DNA of 64,000 bases from Paractinoplanes lichenicola (GCF_016785085.1 NZ_JAENHO010000011.1:310001-374000), one strand, 5' to 3'; shown: positions 1 through 8,559, counted from the stretch's first letter. Program-made: numbers and translations. Notes: a model not told the origin generated them from the letters alone.

Positions 1-352
1 TTCCCACCCAGCCGCCCCCGGCGGCTCCCCCACCACGCCCACAACCAGCCAAACCCCGGAAGGCGCCCCCACCACACCCACGGACAACCCCACTCCGGGC
101 CCAACCCCGAACAGCCCCCGCGTCACCGCCACCGACAACCCCGCCCAGGCCCCGGACTCGGACAACGCAATCGCCACGGCCACCAACACCTCCGACCGGG
201 CTCCTACTCCGGGCGGCACCCTCGCCGCGGCCACCAACAACCCCAGCCGAACTCTCATCCCGGCAGGTACATCCGCCGCGGCCTCGAACAATGTTGCGCG
301 CGGCGGTGCGTTCCTGAGCGAAGGTGACTGGGCTGCTCGGGGTGGGTCGCCC
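1..352 (+). repeat. Pro/Thr/Asn-rich degenerate tandem repeat at left edge
   Basis: This stretch precedes the first start codon of the GH127 gene and is open in the same frame (frame 2) back to the window edge, with no ATG, GTG or TTG in that frame. Translated, it is low-complexity Pro/Thr/Ala/Asn. Its right part holds degenerate copies of a unit of about 17 codons (compare RAPTPGGTLAAATNN with RTLIPAGTSAAASNN). It may be an N-terminal extension of the glycosidase, the tail of an upstream gene, or non-coding repeat that lacks stops because of high GC. The sequence alone does not decide. Confidence 0.45.
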
Positions 353-2356
353 GTGGTGCCGTCGGCCGGGCGGCTGCGGCCGTTGGGGTTGGGTGAGGTC
401 TCGCTGCGGACGGCCGGCTTCTGGGGTGAGCGCCAGCGGGTGAACCGGGCGGCCACCTTAGATCACATCGAGCACTGGCTGGAACGGGCGGGATGGCTCG
501 GCAACTTCGCGCTCGAAGGTGAGCGACACGGACGCGAGTTCTCCGACACCGAGATCTACAAGTTCCTGGAGGCGCTCGCCTGGGAGTACGGGCGAACGCG
601 CGACCCGAGCACAAACGAACGGTTTCGAGCGATCGCCGCGCGCGTGGCCGGCGCCCAGCAGCCCGACGGGTACCTCAACACCAACTTCGGCCGCCCGGGG
701 CAGCAGCCGCGCTACAGCGACCTCGAGTGGGGGCACGAGCTCTACTCGTACGGGCATCTGATCCAGGCTGCCGTGGCCCGCGCCCGCACCGTGGGGCTGG
801 ACGACCAGCTTGTGCAGGTGGCGCTCCGAGCGGCCGACCATGTGTGCGAAGTGTTCGGAGTTGGCGGTATCGAGTCGGTCTGCGGGCACGCCGAGATCGA
901 GCCCGCGCTGGTCGAGTTGTATCGGGTCACCGGCGACTCGCGCTATCTCGAACAGGCCCGGCTGTTCATCGAACGGCGCGGGCATCATGTGCTGTCCGAT
1001 ATCGAGTTCGGCCGGTCCTACTTCCAGGACGACGTGCCCGTGCGGGAGGCGACTGTTTTCCGCGGTCACGCCGTACGGGCGATGTATCTGTCGGCGGGCG
1101 CCGTGGACGTCGCCGTCGAGACCGGCGATGAGGAGTTGCTCGAAGCTGTCGCGCGACAGTGGCGCAATACGATCGCGCGGCGCACGTATCTGACCGGCGG
1201 CATCGGAGCCCGCCACCAGGACGAGGCCTTCGGCGACGACTTCGTGCTCCCGCCCGACCGCGCGTACTCGGAAACCTGCGCGAGTGTCGGTTCGGTCATG
1301 CTCGCTTGGCGTTTGTTGCTCGTTTCCGGCGACGCCCGTTACGCGGACCTGATCGAACGCACGCTCTTCAACGTCATCGCCACGTCGCCGTCGGCCGACG
1401 GAACACGCTTCTTCTACACGAACACGTTGCATCAACGCTCACTCGGTGTGCAGCCGCCACCCGACGAAATCGTCCCCCGCGCATCCTCGAACTTGCGCGC
1501 ACCCTGGTTCACGGTGTCGTGCTGCCCGACCAACCTGGCCCGCACGTTCGCCAGCCTGGCCGCCTACCTGGCCACCACCGACGATCACGGCGTCCAGATC
1601 CACCAGTACGCGGCCTCGACCGTCGACGCCGGCCCGATCGCTTTGGACATCGACACCGACTACCCGTCGAACGGCCGCATCGCCATCCACATCCGCCGCA
1701 CCCCGGACACTCCGTGGACGCTCACCTTGCGCGTTCCTGCTTGGGCCACCGGCGCGTCCTGCACGGTCGAGCAAAACCCGTCTCCGAACCCGGCGGAAAC
1801 GGCCGCCCAGCCTGCACAAAACGCGGATTCGGGGTCGCACAACGCCACCGTCCCGAGCGCTGACCTCACCGCAGTTCCGAAAGCAGAACACGCCACAATT
1901 CCCAGCGCGGGCCCCGCCGCTGCCGGGTGGCTGCGGCTCGAGCGCCGCTTTGCCGTGGGCGACACCGTCGTCCTGAACCTGCCGGTGACGCCCCGGCTGA
2001 CGTTTCCCGACCCGCGCATCGACGCGGTGCGCGGTTGTGTCGCGGTTGAGCGTGGACCCGTCGTCTACTGCGCGGAATCCGTCGACCTGCCACCCGGCAC
2101 ATCGGTCGACGCAGTTCGGCTGGACCCGGCGGTCCCGCTCATCGACTCCCCCGGCGCCGTGACGGCCGGCGTCCGGATCCAAGAACTGGCCGACGGCGAC
2201 TGGCCGTATTCCTCGTCCGGGTTCGAGCCGGCGAGCGAGAAGGCCGAGCTCATCCTGCGCCCGTATCACGACTGGGCGTCGCGCGGGCCGTCAACGATGC
2301 GGGTCTGGCTGCAGCTCGACTCGCCCGGTGACGGTGTGGCTGGCCAGCAGGGCTAG
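353..2356 (+). CDS. GH127 beta-L-arabinofuranosidase-type glycoside hydrolase
   Basis: The protein of 667 residues is predicted to release beta-L-arabinofuranose (or a related sugar) from plant-type glycans. It matches GH127 from about residue 8 (LRPLGLGEV, GFWGERQRVNR). The zinc/thiolate site is visible: E307 and C309 in YSETC, and C390-C391 in FTVSCCPTN. These correspond to the Glu, Cys, Cys, Cys site of Bifidobacterium HypBA1, and E291 sits 16 residues before E307, where the acid/base is expected. No signal peptide is seen. The GTG at 353 has GGGGTGGG just upstream, but the frame is open to the left edge, so the true start may lie outside the window. A low-complexity Pro/Ala/Asn/Thr insertion at about residues 478-523 is unusual. 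The 3' end overlaps the convergent regulator by 66 bp. Confidence 0.85.
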   Translation: MVPSAGRLRPLGLGEVSLRTAGFWGERQRVNRAATLDHIEHWLERAGWLGNFALEGERHGREFSDTEIYKFLEALAWEYGRTRDPSTNERFRAIAARVAGAQQPDGYLNTNFGRPGQQPRYSDLEWGHELYSYGHLIQAAVARARTVGLDDQLVQVALRAADHVCEVFGVGGIESVCGHAEIEPALVELYRVTGDSRYLEQARLFIERRGHHVLSDIEFGRSYFQDDVPVREATVFRGHAVRAMYLSAGAVDVAVETGDEELLEAVARQWRNTIARRTYLTGGIGARHQDEAFGDDFVLPPDRAYSETCASVGSVMLAWRLLLVSGDARYADLIERTLFNVIATSPSADGTRFFYTNTLHQRSLGVQPPPDEIVPRASSNLRAPWFTVSCCPTNLARTFASLAAYLATTDDHGVQIHQYAASTVDAGPIALDIDTDYPSNGRIAIHIRRTPDTPWTLTLRVPAWATGASCTVEQNPSPNPAETAAQPAQNADSGSHNATVPSADLTAVPKAEHATIPSAGPAAAGWLRLERRFAVGDTVVLNLPVTPRLTFPDPRIDAVRGCVAVERGPVVYCAESVDLPPGTSVDAVRLDPAVPLIDSPGAVTAGVRIQELADGDWPYSSSGFEPASEKAELILRPYHDWASRGPSTMRVWLQLDSPGDGVAGQQG

Positions 2357-3187
2357 CGCGTCGGCGTCCGGGCTGCCCGGCTCGGCGTGATAGACGGTCA
2401 GCGTCTGCCCGCTGCCGTCCTCCAGCCGAAACGTCTCGTACTCGACCGCGAACTCGCCGACTACCGGGTGCCGGAAAGCCTTGCGCCCGGTCGACTTGGC
2501 CCGCACGTCGTGCTGGGCCCACAGCCGGGCGAAGTCGCGGCTCTTCAGCGTCAGCTCGCCGACGAGCGAGGCCAGCCGGGCGCTGTCCGGGTCGGCCTCG
2601 GCGCGCAACCAAGCCACCGCCGTACGGGCGGACTGCTCCCACTGCGGAAACAGCCCGCGCTCATCGGCGTCGAGAAAGAACGCGCGCAGCAGGTTGCGGT
2701 CACGCGCCAGGCCGGGGTGGATCGCGCCGGCCAGCCGGTTGTAAGCGAGCACATCCGCGCATCGGTTCTGCACGATCGCCGGCGTATCACGCCACAACTC
2801 GAGCAGTCTGCGCACTCCGGCCGACACCTGCTCGCCCGCATCCACCCGCCCGCCCGGAGACGAAAAGCCGGGCAATGAAGAGCCGATTCGCGGCGGCAGA
2901 TCGGCGCCGAAGCGCGTCCCGGCCAGCCGCCGCAGATGGGCCATCGCGTCGCCGTCGAGGCCGAACACCCGGCCCAGCGCGCCCAGCACCTCGTCCGACG
3001 GGTTCCGCTCACGCCCCTGCTCGAGGCGTACGTAGTAGTCGGTGCTCACGCCCGCGAGCACCGCCACCTCGTCGCGGCGCAGCCCCGGCACCCGCCGCCG
3101 CCCACCCGACGGCATGCCGACCGTCTCCGGCCGGGTCGCCGCGCGGCGGGCGCGCAGGAATTCCCCGAGCGCATTGCTGCTGGTCAT
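2291..3187 (-). CDS. XRE-family regulator with MmyB-like domain
   Basis: The protein of 298 residues is a DNA-binding repressor/activator candidate. An N-terminal Cro/C1-type helix-turn-helix spans about residues 8-70 (VPGLRRDEVAVLAGVSTDYYVRLEQGR is characteristic). A C-terminal MmyB-like ligand-binding region follows, with the typical W-ARTAVAWLRAEA, FARLW and H-VVGEFAVEYETF segments. This is a common actinobacterial architecture that usually regulates a divergent enzyme gene. Here the divergent gene is the alpha/beta hydrolase starting at 3239, only 51 bp away, so the two probably share a promoter/operator region. Its 3' end lies inside the GH127 gene. The ligand is unknown. Confidence 0.85.
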   Translation of the reverse strand: MTSSNALGEFLRARRAATRPETVGMPSGGRRRVPGLRRDEVAVLAGVSTDYYVRLEQGRERNPSDEVLGALGRVFGLDGDAMAHLRRLAGTRFGADLPPRIGSSLPGFSSPGGRVDAGEQVSAGVRRLLELWRDTPAIVQNRCADVLAYNRLAGAIHPGLARDRNLLRAFFLDADERGLFPQWEQSARTAVAWLRAEADPDSARLASLVGELTLKSRDFARLWAQHDVRAKSTGRKAFRHPVVGEFAVEYETFRLEDGSGQTLTVYHAEPGSPDADALALLASHTVTGRVELQPDPHR

Positions 3188-3238
3188 CCACCCATGCTAA
3201 GAGGCCCACCGCAGCGGCAGGGTAGGTGTGAAACTCCT

Positions 3239-4213
3239 ATGAAAGACGCGGCCTCGGACAATGCCCACGGCCCCGCCACCGTTGACGGCATGGAAAACGT
3301 ACTGGAGCAGATGGCCGCCGGTTACAGCGTCCTGCACGAACGCTCACCGATCCTGCACACCCCCGCCGAGGCGGGCCTTGCGTACGAGGACGTCACCTTC
3401 CCGTCGGCCGACGGAGTGCCGCTCGAGGGCTGGTTCATCCCCGCGCCCGGCTCGCGACGGGTCGTCATCGCCAACCACCCGCTCGGTTTCACCCGGGCCG
3501 GCCTGCCGTCCCACCTCGAGCCGTGGCACTCGCGGTGGGCCCCCAGCGGCAACGGCATCGAGGTCGACTTCATCCCCGACTACAAGATCCTGCACGACGC
3601 CGGCTACCACGTCCTGGCGTACGACATGCGCAACTTCGGCCACAGCGGAGCCGCCAACGGAGGCGTGGTCGCCGCCCGCTACGCCGCGCGGGACGTGCTC
3701 GGCTCCCTGGCTTATGTGCGTTCACGCGCGGACTTGCGCGATGCCGCAGTCGGCCTGTTCAGCCGGTGCATGGGCGCCAACGCCACCTTCTCCGCGATGG
3801 CCCAGCGCCCCGAGGCGTTCGCCGATGTCCGCGCCCTGGTCGCCCCCCAGCCCCTCTCGCCTCGGGTCACGCTGGAACGCTCACTCGAACTGCTCGGTGT
3901 TGACGCCGCGGACACCATAGAGCAACTCGACGAGCTGATCCGGCGGCAGACGAGCCTGAGCCTGGACGACCACTCGCCCGTCGAGATGGCCAAGGCGGTC
4001 ACCGTCCCCACGCTGCTCTACCAGGTCCGGGACGACATCCTGACTCGCCCGGACGACGTGCAGTCGATGTACGACAACATTCCGATCGCGGACAAGGAGC
4101 TGTTCTGGATCGAGGGCAGTACCCGCCGCTGGGACGGCTACCTGCAGTTCGCCAAGGACCCCAGCCGTATGCTGGCCTGGTTCGACCGCCACCTGCCGGT
4201 CACCGGTCGCTGA
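3239..4213 (+). CDS. alpha/beta hydrolase with Cys at the nucleophile elbow
   Basis: The protein of 324 residues has an alpha/beta hydrolase fold: an N-terminal lid region, the VIANHPLGF strand/oxyanion segment, AYDMRNFGHS, and a nucleophile elbow LFSRCMGAN in which C177 takes the place of the usual serine. A late D (VRDDIL) may supply the acid. The usual histidine is not obvious; W-G replaces an H-G near the C terminus. Substrate unknown. The start is ATG 3239, downstream of the divergent XRE regulator; ATG 3290 is an in-frame alternative. The last 12 codons and stop are the first copy of a 42-bp tandem repeat (4176-4301). Confidence 0.75.
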   Translation: MKDAASDNAHGPATVDGMENVLEQMAAGYSVLHERSPILHTPAEAGLAYEDVTFPSADGVPLEGWFIPAPGSRRVVIANHPLGFTRAGLPSHLEPWHSRWAPSGNGIEVDFIPDYKILHDAGYHVLAYDMRNFGHSGAANGGVVAARYAARDVLGSLAYVRSRADLRDAAVGLFSRCMGANATFSAMAQRPEAFADVRALVAPQPLSPRVTLERSLELLGVDAADTIEQLDELIRRQTSLSLDDHSPVEMAKAVTVPTLLYQVRDDILTRPDDVQSMYDNIPIADKELFWIEGSTRRWDGYLQFAKDPSRMLAWFDRHLPVTGR

Positions 4214-4301
4214 GCAACCTCGTTCGACCGTCACCTGCCGGTCAGCGGTCGCTGAGCAACCTCGTTCGACCGTCACCTGCCGGTCAGCGGTCGCTGAGCA
4301 A
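4176..4301. repeat. 42-bp tandem repeat x3 at convergent gene ends
   Basis: Three contiguous copies start at 4176, 4218 and 4260. Copies 2 and 3 are identical; copy 1 differs at a few positions. Copy 1 is the C-terminal coding end of the hydrolase (FDRHLPVTGR-stop) and copy 3 carries the stop of the opposing STAND gene. Read on the minus strand each copy can end the STAND protein as LLSDR-stop. The simplest reading is that the two genes once overlapped at their 3' ends and two tandem duplications pushed them apart. Confidence 0.9.
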
Positions 4302-6260
4302 CGCGAGCAGCCGCGCCGACTCGTTCAGCTCGTCCTGCATGCCGGTGGCCGAGGCCAGTTCCCGCGCCTCGGTCACCGCGCCGCGGGCCTCCTCGTACTC
4401 CCCCTGGTCGATCAGGACCACGGCGAGCCGGACGAGCAGGGTCGCCACGTTCGACACGCTGCCGTGTTCGCGAGTGAACAAGAGTGCACGCCGCAACATG
4501 TCCGTCGCGGCGGCCAGGTTGCCCCGTCGATGCTCGACGACTGCGCGGTTGCCGATCAACCCGAGCGACCGCTCGAGCTCCGACGCCGGCTGGTGCCCGC
4601 CCGCGATCGCCCCCTGCGCCTCGTCGAAGTCGAACACCAGGCTCGCTGCGCCGAACCACAGGTCCGCCTCCTCCCAGTCGCCGTCGTCGCGGGCGATCTT
4701 CCCGCGCTCGAAGGCGACGTTGGCCCGATGGGCCGCGACCACGACCGGGTCGAGCTGCGGCAGCACCAGATCGGCGAGCTTCACGAAAGCCAGCGCGTCG
4801 TCGCGCTGCCCGGCTCGCCGGGACGTCTGGGCGCAGCCGAGCAGGTATTGGATGCGGTGAACGGGCGTCGTGATCGAGCCGGCCGCCCGCTCGAGACTGG
4901 CCCGGGCCGCCTCGAACTCCCCGCGCTGCCCGTAGACCCAGTTCAGCGCCCACACGGCATCGGACACCGCGTCGTCGTCCCCCGCGGTCCGGCCGTACGA
5001 CTCCAGGTCGCCCGCGACGTCGACCAGGTCGTCCCACCGGCCGACCACGTCGTAGTAGCCGATCAGGGCGGCGGCGAAGGCGGCCAGCGCGTACGCACGC
5101 CGCGGGTTCTGCGTCATCGCGTACGCGGTCTCGAAATGCGGGCCAACCGTGCGCAGCCGGGCCCGGTCGCGCCACAGCACGTTCGACCCGCGGTAGTCGG
5201 CCGCGACGGCCAGCATGGCCCGGAACCAGTCGTCCTCGGCCTCCCGCCACAGGCCGGGCCGCTCGCCCAGCAACCGCAGCGTGTACGTCCGGGTCAGCGG
5301 CAGCAAGCTGAACCCGCCCGGCCCGCTGTTGATCAGAGAAAGCTGGATCAGTCGTTGCAGCGCGTCGTCGCGGCCGATCACGTCGGAGCCCAGCCCCGCC
5401 GCCTGCCCGAGCAGGTCACGGCCGACGGGCGCCTCGAACAGGGCGGCCGTCACCAGCATCTTCAAGGCGTCACCATCGCCCAGCGCCTCGACGCTGCGGT
5501 CGAAGCAGAACTCGGCGATGTCCCCGGTCCCCGAGCCGAGCCTGCGCAGCACCGATGCCGTGCCGTGGCCCAGGCTCATCAGCCCGAGGCTCCAGAGGAC
5601 GGCCACCGGCACTCCCCCGCTCCGGCGGGCCAGCCCGGCCACTTCCGCGTCGGTCAACGTCAGCCCGCGCAGGCCGGCCTCGGAGCGGATCAACTCCTCC
5701 GACTCGGCCGGGCCGAGCCCCTCCAGCCGGATCGAGAGTGCGACGTCGATCCGGTGCCGGGACGTGACGATCGCCTTGGCCGGGGTGGGCAGGTCGCGCA
5801 GGAACGCGGTCACGCTCTCGTCGTCGACAGTCTCCAGGTTGTCCAGCACGAGCAGGACGCGCCGGGGCCCGCCGAGCAGGGTCCGGATCAGCGTCCGCTG
5901 CTGTCCCTCGGGCAGTTGGGGCAGGTCGGGACGCCCACAGACCGAGCCGATGGCCTCGAAGACGTCGCGCAGGTTCACGAAGTCGGCCCGCCGGGGCAGG
6001 ATGCCATGCGCGGTCAGCGTGTCGCGTTTCGCGGACACCCACACCACGAAGTCGAAGCGGCCGGGCCCCTCGCTCAGCCGGTACGCCGCTTCGAGCGCGA
6101 GGCTGGTCTTGCCGACTCCGCCGATGCCGTCGACCACCACTACCCACGTACGGTCGTCGGGGCTCATCCGGGCCAGCAGGCTCGCCAGTTCGGCCGCGCG
6201 CCCGACGAACCGCTCGTACGGGCGTTGCGGCAGGTTGCTGGTAGTGACCGGCGCCGTCAC
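4284..6260 (-). CDS. STAND/NB-ARC ATPase with TPR-like C-terminal half
   Basis: The protein of 658 residues, with the start chosen at GTG 6260, resembles AfsR/NB-ARC STAND signalling ATPases. FVGRAAELASLLARM begins the ATPase module. The Walker A is GIGGVGKTS (about residues 45-53), the Walker B is RVLLVLDNLE, and the sensor-like TSRHRIDV follows. A winged-helix-like segment comes next. The second half is helical and TPR-like (YGQRGEFEAARASLERA, EYEEARGAVTEARELA). No effector domain (DNA-binding, nuclease, TIR) is seen at either end. A longer frame from 6359 would overlap the divergent sigma gene, so 6260, leaving 85 bp for promoters, is preferred. The target is unknown. Confidence 0.75.
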   Translation of the reverse strand: MTAPVTTSNLPQRPYERFVGRAAELASLLARMSPDDRTWVVVVDGIGGVGKTSLALEAAYRLSEGPGRFDFVVWVSAKRDTLTAHGILPRRADFVNLRDVFEAIGSVCGRPDLPQLPEGQQRTLIRTLLGGPRRVLLVLDNLETVDDESVTAFLRDLPTPAKAIVTSRHRIDVALSIRLEGLGPAESEELIRSEAGLRGLTLTDAEVAGLARRSGGVPVAVLWSLGLMSLGHGTASVLRRLGSGTGDIAEFCFDRSVEALGDGDALKMLVTAALFEAPVGRDLLGQAAGLGSDVIGRDDALQRLIQLSLINSGPGGFSLLPLTRTYTLRLLGERPGLWREAEDDWFRAMLAVAADYRGSNVLWRDRARLRTVGPHFETAYAMTQNPRRAYALAAFAAALIGYYDVVGRWDDLVDVAGDLESYGRTAGDDDAVSDAVWALNWVYGQRGEFEAARASLERAAGSITTPVHRIQYLLGCAQTSRRAGQRDDALAFVKLADLVLPQLDPVVVAAHRANVAFERGKIARDDGDWEEADLWFGAASLVFDFDEAQGAIAGGHQPASELERSLGLIGNRAVVEHRRGNLAAATDMLRRALLFTREHGSVSNVATLLVRLAVVLIDQGEYEEARGAVTEARELASATGMQDELNESARLLALLSDR

Positions 6261-6345
6261 CCGCTCACCGTACCGTCCACACACGATCTGCCGGCGCGCC
6301 GAAAACTCGTCGGGAGCGTCTGGGGCCGCCCGCGCGTCTACCGGC

Positions 6346-6861
6346 ATGGAAACTGACATCGTGGCGGAGACGCGCGACGATCCGCCGGCGGCGGCCGAGG
6401 ACTTCGAGAGCTTCTACGCGTCGACGTCGGACCGGGTCTACCGCGCGCTCGCGGTGGCGCTGGGCGACGTCCACCTGGCCCGGGAGGCCGCCGACGAGGC
6501 GATGGCGCGCGCCTTCGTGCGGTGGCGGCAGGTGAAGGTCGTCGACAACCCGGCCGGTTGGGTCTTCCGGGTCGGCCTGAACTGGGCCACCTCGTGGCGG
6601 CGGAAGCTGCGCCGCGAGCGCGCGTTCCCCGAGACCGAGCACGGCCTGCCCGGCTTCGAGCCCGGACTGCCCGACGGTGACGCCGAGGCCGCGCTGGCCC
6701 GCTTGCCCATTCCCACCCGCGCGGTCGTCGTCTGCCGCGTGTTGTTCGGCTTGTCGACGGCCGAGACCGCCGCCGTGCTCCAGATCGCCGAGGGCACCGT
6801 TCGTAGCCGCTTGTCCCGCGCGAAGTCGGCGTTGCGCGACAGCCTGGAGGAGAAGCCGTGA
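6346..6861 (+). CDS. ECF/SigE-like RNA polymerase sigma factor
   Basis: The protein of 171 residues has sigma region 2 (FESFYASTSDRVYRALAVALGD, then EAMARAFVRW and NPAGWVFRVGLN) joined by a short linker to region 4 (LPIPTRAVVVCRVLFGLSTAETA, EGTVRSRLSRAKSAL). This is the SigE/SigM-like layout common in Micromonosporaceae. It would direct RNA polymerase to a small regulon. The stop overlaps the start of the next gene by 4 bp (ATGA-type coupling), so the two proteins are made together; that neighbour is its probable membrane regulator. It is transcribed divergently from the STAND ATPase. Confidence 0.88.
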   Translation: METDIVAETRDDPPAAAEDFESFYASTSDRVYRALAVALGDVHLAREAADEAMARAFVRWRQVKVVDNPAGWVFRVGLNWATSWRRKLRRERAFPETEHGLPGFEPGLPDGDAEAALARLPIPTRAVVVCRVLFGLSTAETAAVLQIAEGTVRSRLSRAKSALRDSLEEKP

Positions 6862-7946
6862 ACAACCTCGACCACGCCGTCCGCACCGCCGCCGCCCGGG
6901 TCCCGTCGGCCCCGCCGAATCTCGGCGCCGTCCTGCATCGGGCCCGCAGGGTCAAGCGCTGCCGTACGGTCGGCGCCGCTGCCGCGGCCGTCGTCACGGT
7001 GGCCGCCCTGGCCGCCACGGTGCCGCAGTACCTCCCCCGCCGTAACGTGATCGTCGGCGACCCGCTGGGCGGCCCGTCGATCGGCCTGTGGCTCGACCGT
7101 GAGATCCTGCCGAAGACGCAGGGCCTGCCTTCCGGGAAGCATGTTCCCGGCTCGTCGGGCGAGGTCGGTGCACAGTTGCGCACGGTTGACGGAAAGCCGG
7201 CGATAGTGGTGGCCGCCGATCCGCAGCCCGGACTCAGCGGCCTCACCCGTTTCGGCCCGGCCCCGCTGCCCGGGGGCGGGCTGGCCACCATCGGTGTCTC
7301 GGCCGACCAGAAGAGCTTCCGGGTGGTCGTCACCGACGCCGCCGGCCGCGTGGCAAGCAACAAGCCGTTGCCGGACCTGAAGACCGACGTCAGCCGCGGA
7401 ATGCAGATGACCGGCAACGGCACATCGCTCTTCTGGTGGGAAGTCCGGGCGGAGAAGGGCAACAAGTCGCGCCCGGTGCTCATCACGTACAACATCGCGC
7501 AAGGAACACTGAGCGAACGCACACCGAGTGCCGCCCTGACCGGCGGGGAGCTGCCGTACTTCGGCATGCAGGCCACCGAGAGCCGCATCGTCGAGTGGCC
7601 GGCCGAGTTCGGCCGGACCTGCTCGTTCGAGCTTCTCGACGCGGCCACCGGTGAGCGCGTCGCGAAGTTCCGCCCCGACATCGCCGGTTGCAGCGACGTC
7701 TACTACGCGCTCTCCCCCGACAACCGCCACGTCGCCGCCCTCGTCACCACGCGCTCCGGCGGCGAACGCACCCAGCGGGTCGTCGTACTGAACGCCCGCA
7801 CCGGCAAGACCGTCACAACGTTCGACACCCCCGGCCCCGTCACGGAGAGCCTGTACGGCCTGGCCTGGGCCGGCCACGACGCCATCCGGTACGCCCGGGG
7901 CGATGAGGGTGGAGCCGCCCCGCTGGTGCTGACCATGAAGCTGTGA
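6858..7946 (+). CDS. membrane-anchored sigma-associated protein with beta-rich outer domain
   Basis: The protein of 362 residues has a short cytoplasmic N terminus (about 35 residues), one hydrophobic segment at about residues 37-58 (VGAAAAAVVTVAALAATVP), and a large extracytoplasmic part. The outer part looks like a WD40/PQQ-type beta-propeller fragment (LSPDNRHVAAL, RVVVLNARTGKTVTTF). It is translationally coupled to the ECF sigma gene. This layout suits an anti-sigma or sensing partner, although no zinc anti-sigma motif (HxxxCxxC) is visible. The function as regulator is inference from position and topology. Confidence 0.65.
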   Translation: MNNLDHAVRTAAARVPSAPPNLGAVLHRARRVKRCRTVGAAAAAVVTVAALAATVPQYLPRRNVIVGDPLGGPSIGLWLDREILPKTQGLPSGKHVPGSSGEVGAQLRTVDGKPAIVVAADPQPGLSGLTRFGPAPLPGGGLATIGVSADQKSFRVVVTDAAGRVASNKPLPDLKTDVSRGMQMTGNGTSLFWWEVRAEKGNKSRPVLITYNIAQGTLSERTPSAALTGGELPYFGMQATESRIVEWPAEFGRTCSFELLDAATGERVAKFRPDIAGCSDVYYALSPDNRHVAALVTTRSGGERTQRVVVLNARTGKTVTTFDTPGPVTESLYGLAWAGHDAIRYARGDEGGAAPLVLTMKL

Positions 7947-7959
7947 AAGTGGGTCTACT

Positions 7960-7991
7960 CCGAGCGTATACTCCCGGCGTATAGTGCTCGG
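7960..7991. promoter_or_regulatory. PadR operator and probable leaderless promoter
   Basis: A 32-bp imperfect palindrome with perfect outer arms CCGAGC/GCTCGG and inner TATAC/GTATA halves ends 1 bp before the padR start. A -10-like TATAGT (7980-7985) lies 7 bp before ATG 7993, which would place transcription initiation at or next to the A of the ATG, giving a leaderless mRNA. Autorepression by PadR is inferred from position; PadR proteins generally bind such dyads. Confidence 0.6.
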
Positions 7992-7992
7992 C

Positions 7993-8520
7993 ATGACGGT
8001 GCCACTCACGCTTCTCGGCCTGCTCGAACGCGAGCCGCGCCACGGCTATGACCTCAAGCGCGACTACGACGCGTTCTTCGGCCGCGACAAGCCGCTGTCG
8101 TTCGGGCAGGTCTACTCCACGCTGAGCAGGCTTGCCCGCGACGGCAAGGTCGTCATCAGCGACCTCGAGGCGGGCGCCGGCCCCGATCGCAAGCGGTATG
8201 TCATCACCGACCGCGGCGCGACCGAGGTCAGCGCCTGGCTGACCGAGCCGGTCGCGCCCGAGCCGCACCTGCAGACGGTCCTGTTCGCCAAGGTGACCCT
8301 GGCCCTGCTGCTCGACCGTCCGGCCGAGCAGTATCTGGACACCCAGCGCGCCGCCCACATGCAACGCATGCGCGAGCTGACCCAGGTCAAACGCACCGGC
8401 AGCCTGGTCGACTCGCTGCTGGCCGACCACGCGCTGTTCCACATCGAGGCCGACCTGCGCTGGATCGAGCTCACCGCCGCCCGTCTCGACGCCCTCGCCC
8501 AAGAGGTCAGAGCCCGATGA
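7993..8520 (+). CDS. PadR-family transcriptional regulator
   Basis: The protein of 175 residues has an N-terminal winged helix (LLGLLEREPRHGYDLKRDYDAFF, QVYSTLSRLARDGKV, KRYVITDRGATEVSAWL) and the C-terminal helical VirR-like dimerisation part (about residues 85-175). It probably represses itself and the downstream exporter in response to a ligand or drug. The start was taken at ATG 7993 because a strong -10 and palindrome abut it; an in-frame GTG at 7984 lies within the palindrome. Its stop TGA overlaps an ATG (8517) created by a local duplication. Confidence 0.85.
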   Translation: MTVPLTLLGLLEREPRHGYDLKRDYDAFFGRDKPLSFGQVYSTLSRLARDGKVVISDLEAGAGPDRKRYVITDRGATEVSAWLTEPVAPEPHLQTVLFAKVTLALLLDRPAEQYLDTQRAAHMQRMRELTQVKRTGSLVDSLLADHALFHIEADLRWIELTAARLDALAQEVRAR

Positions 8521-8559
8521 AGAACGCCTCGCCCAGGAGGTCAGAGCGATGAAGAACGC
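8493..8559 (+). repeat. 34-bp duplication across the padR-ABC junction, with 11-codon linker frame
   Basis: Copy 1 (8493-8526) and copy 2 (8527-8559) are near-identical, each holding CCTCGCCC, AGGTCAGAGC and GATGAAGAACG. Each copy carries a potential ribosome site and an ATG. The first ATG (8517) overlaps the padR stop and opens an 11-codon frame (MKNASPRRSER) whose stop overlaps the real ABC start at 8549. Both overlaps are ATGA-type. The duplication therefore displaced the ABC gene yet left a possible path for translational coupling. Confidence 0.85.
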
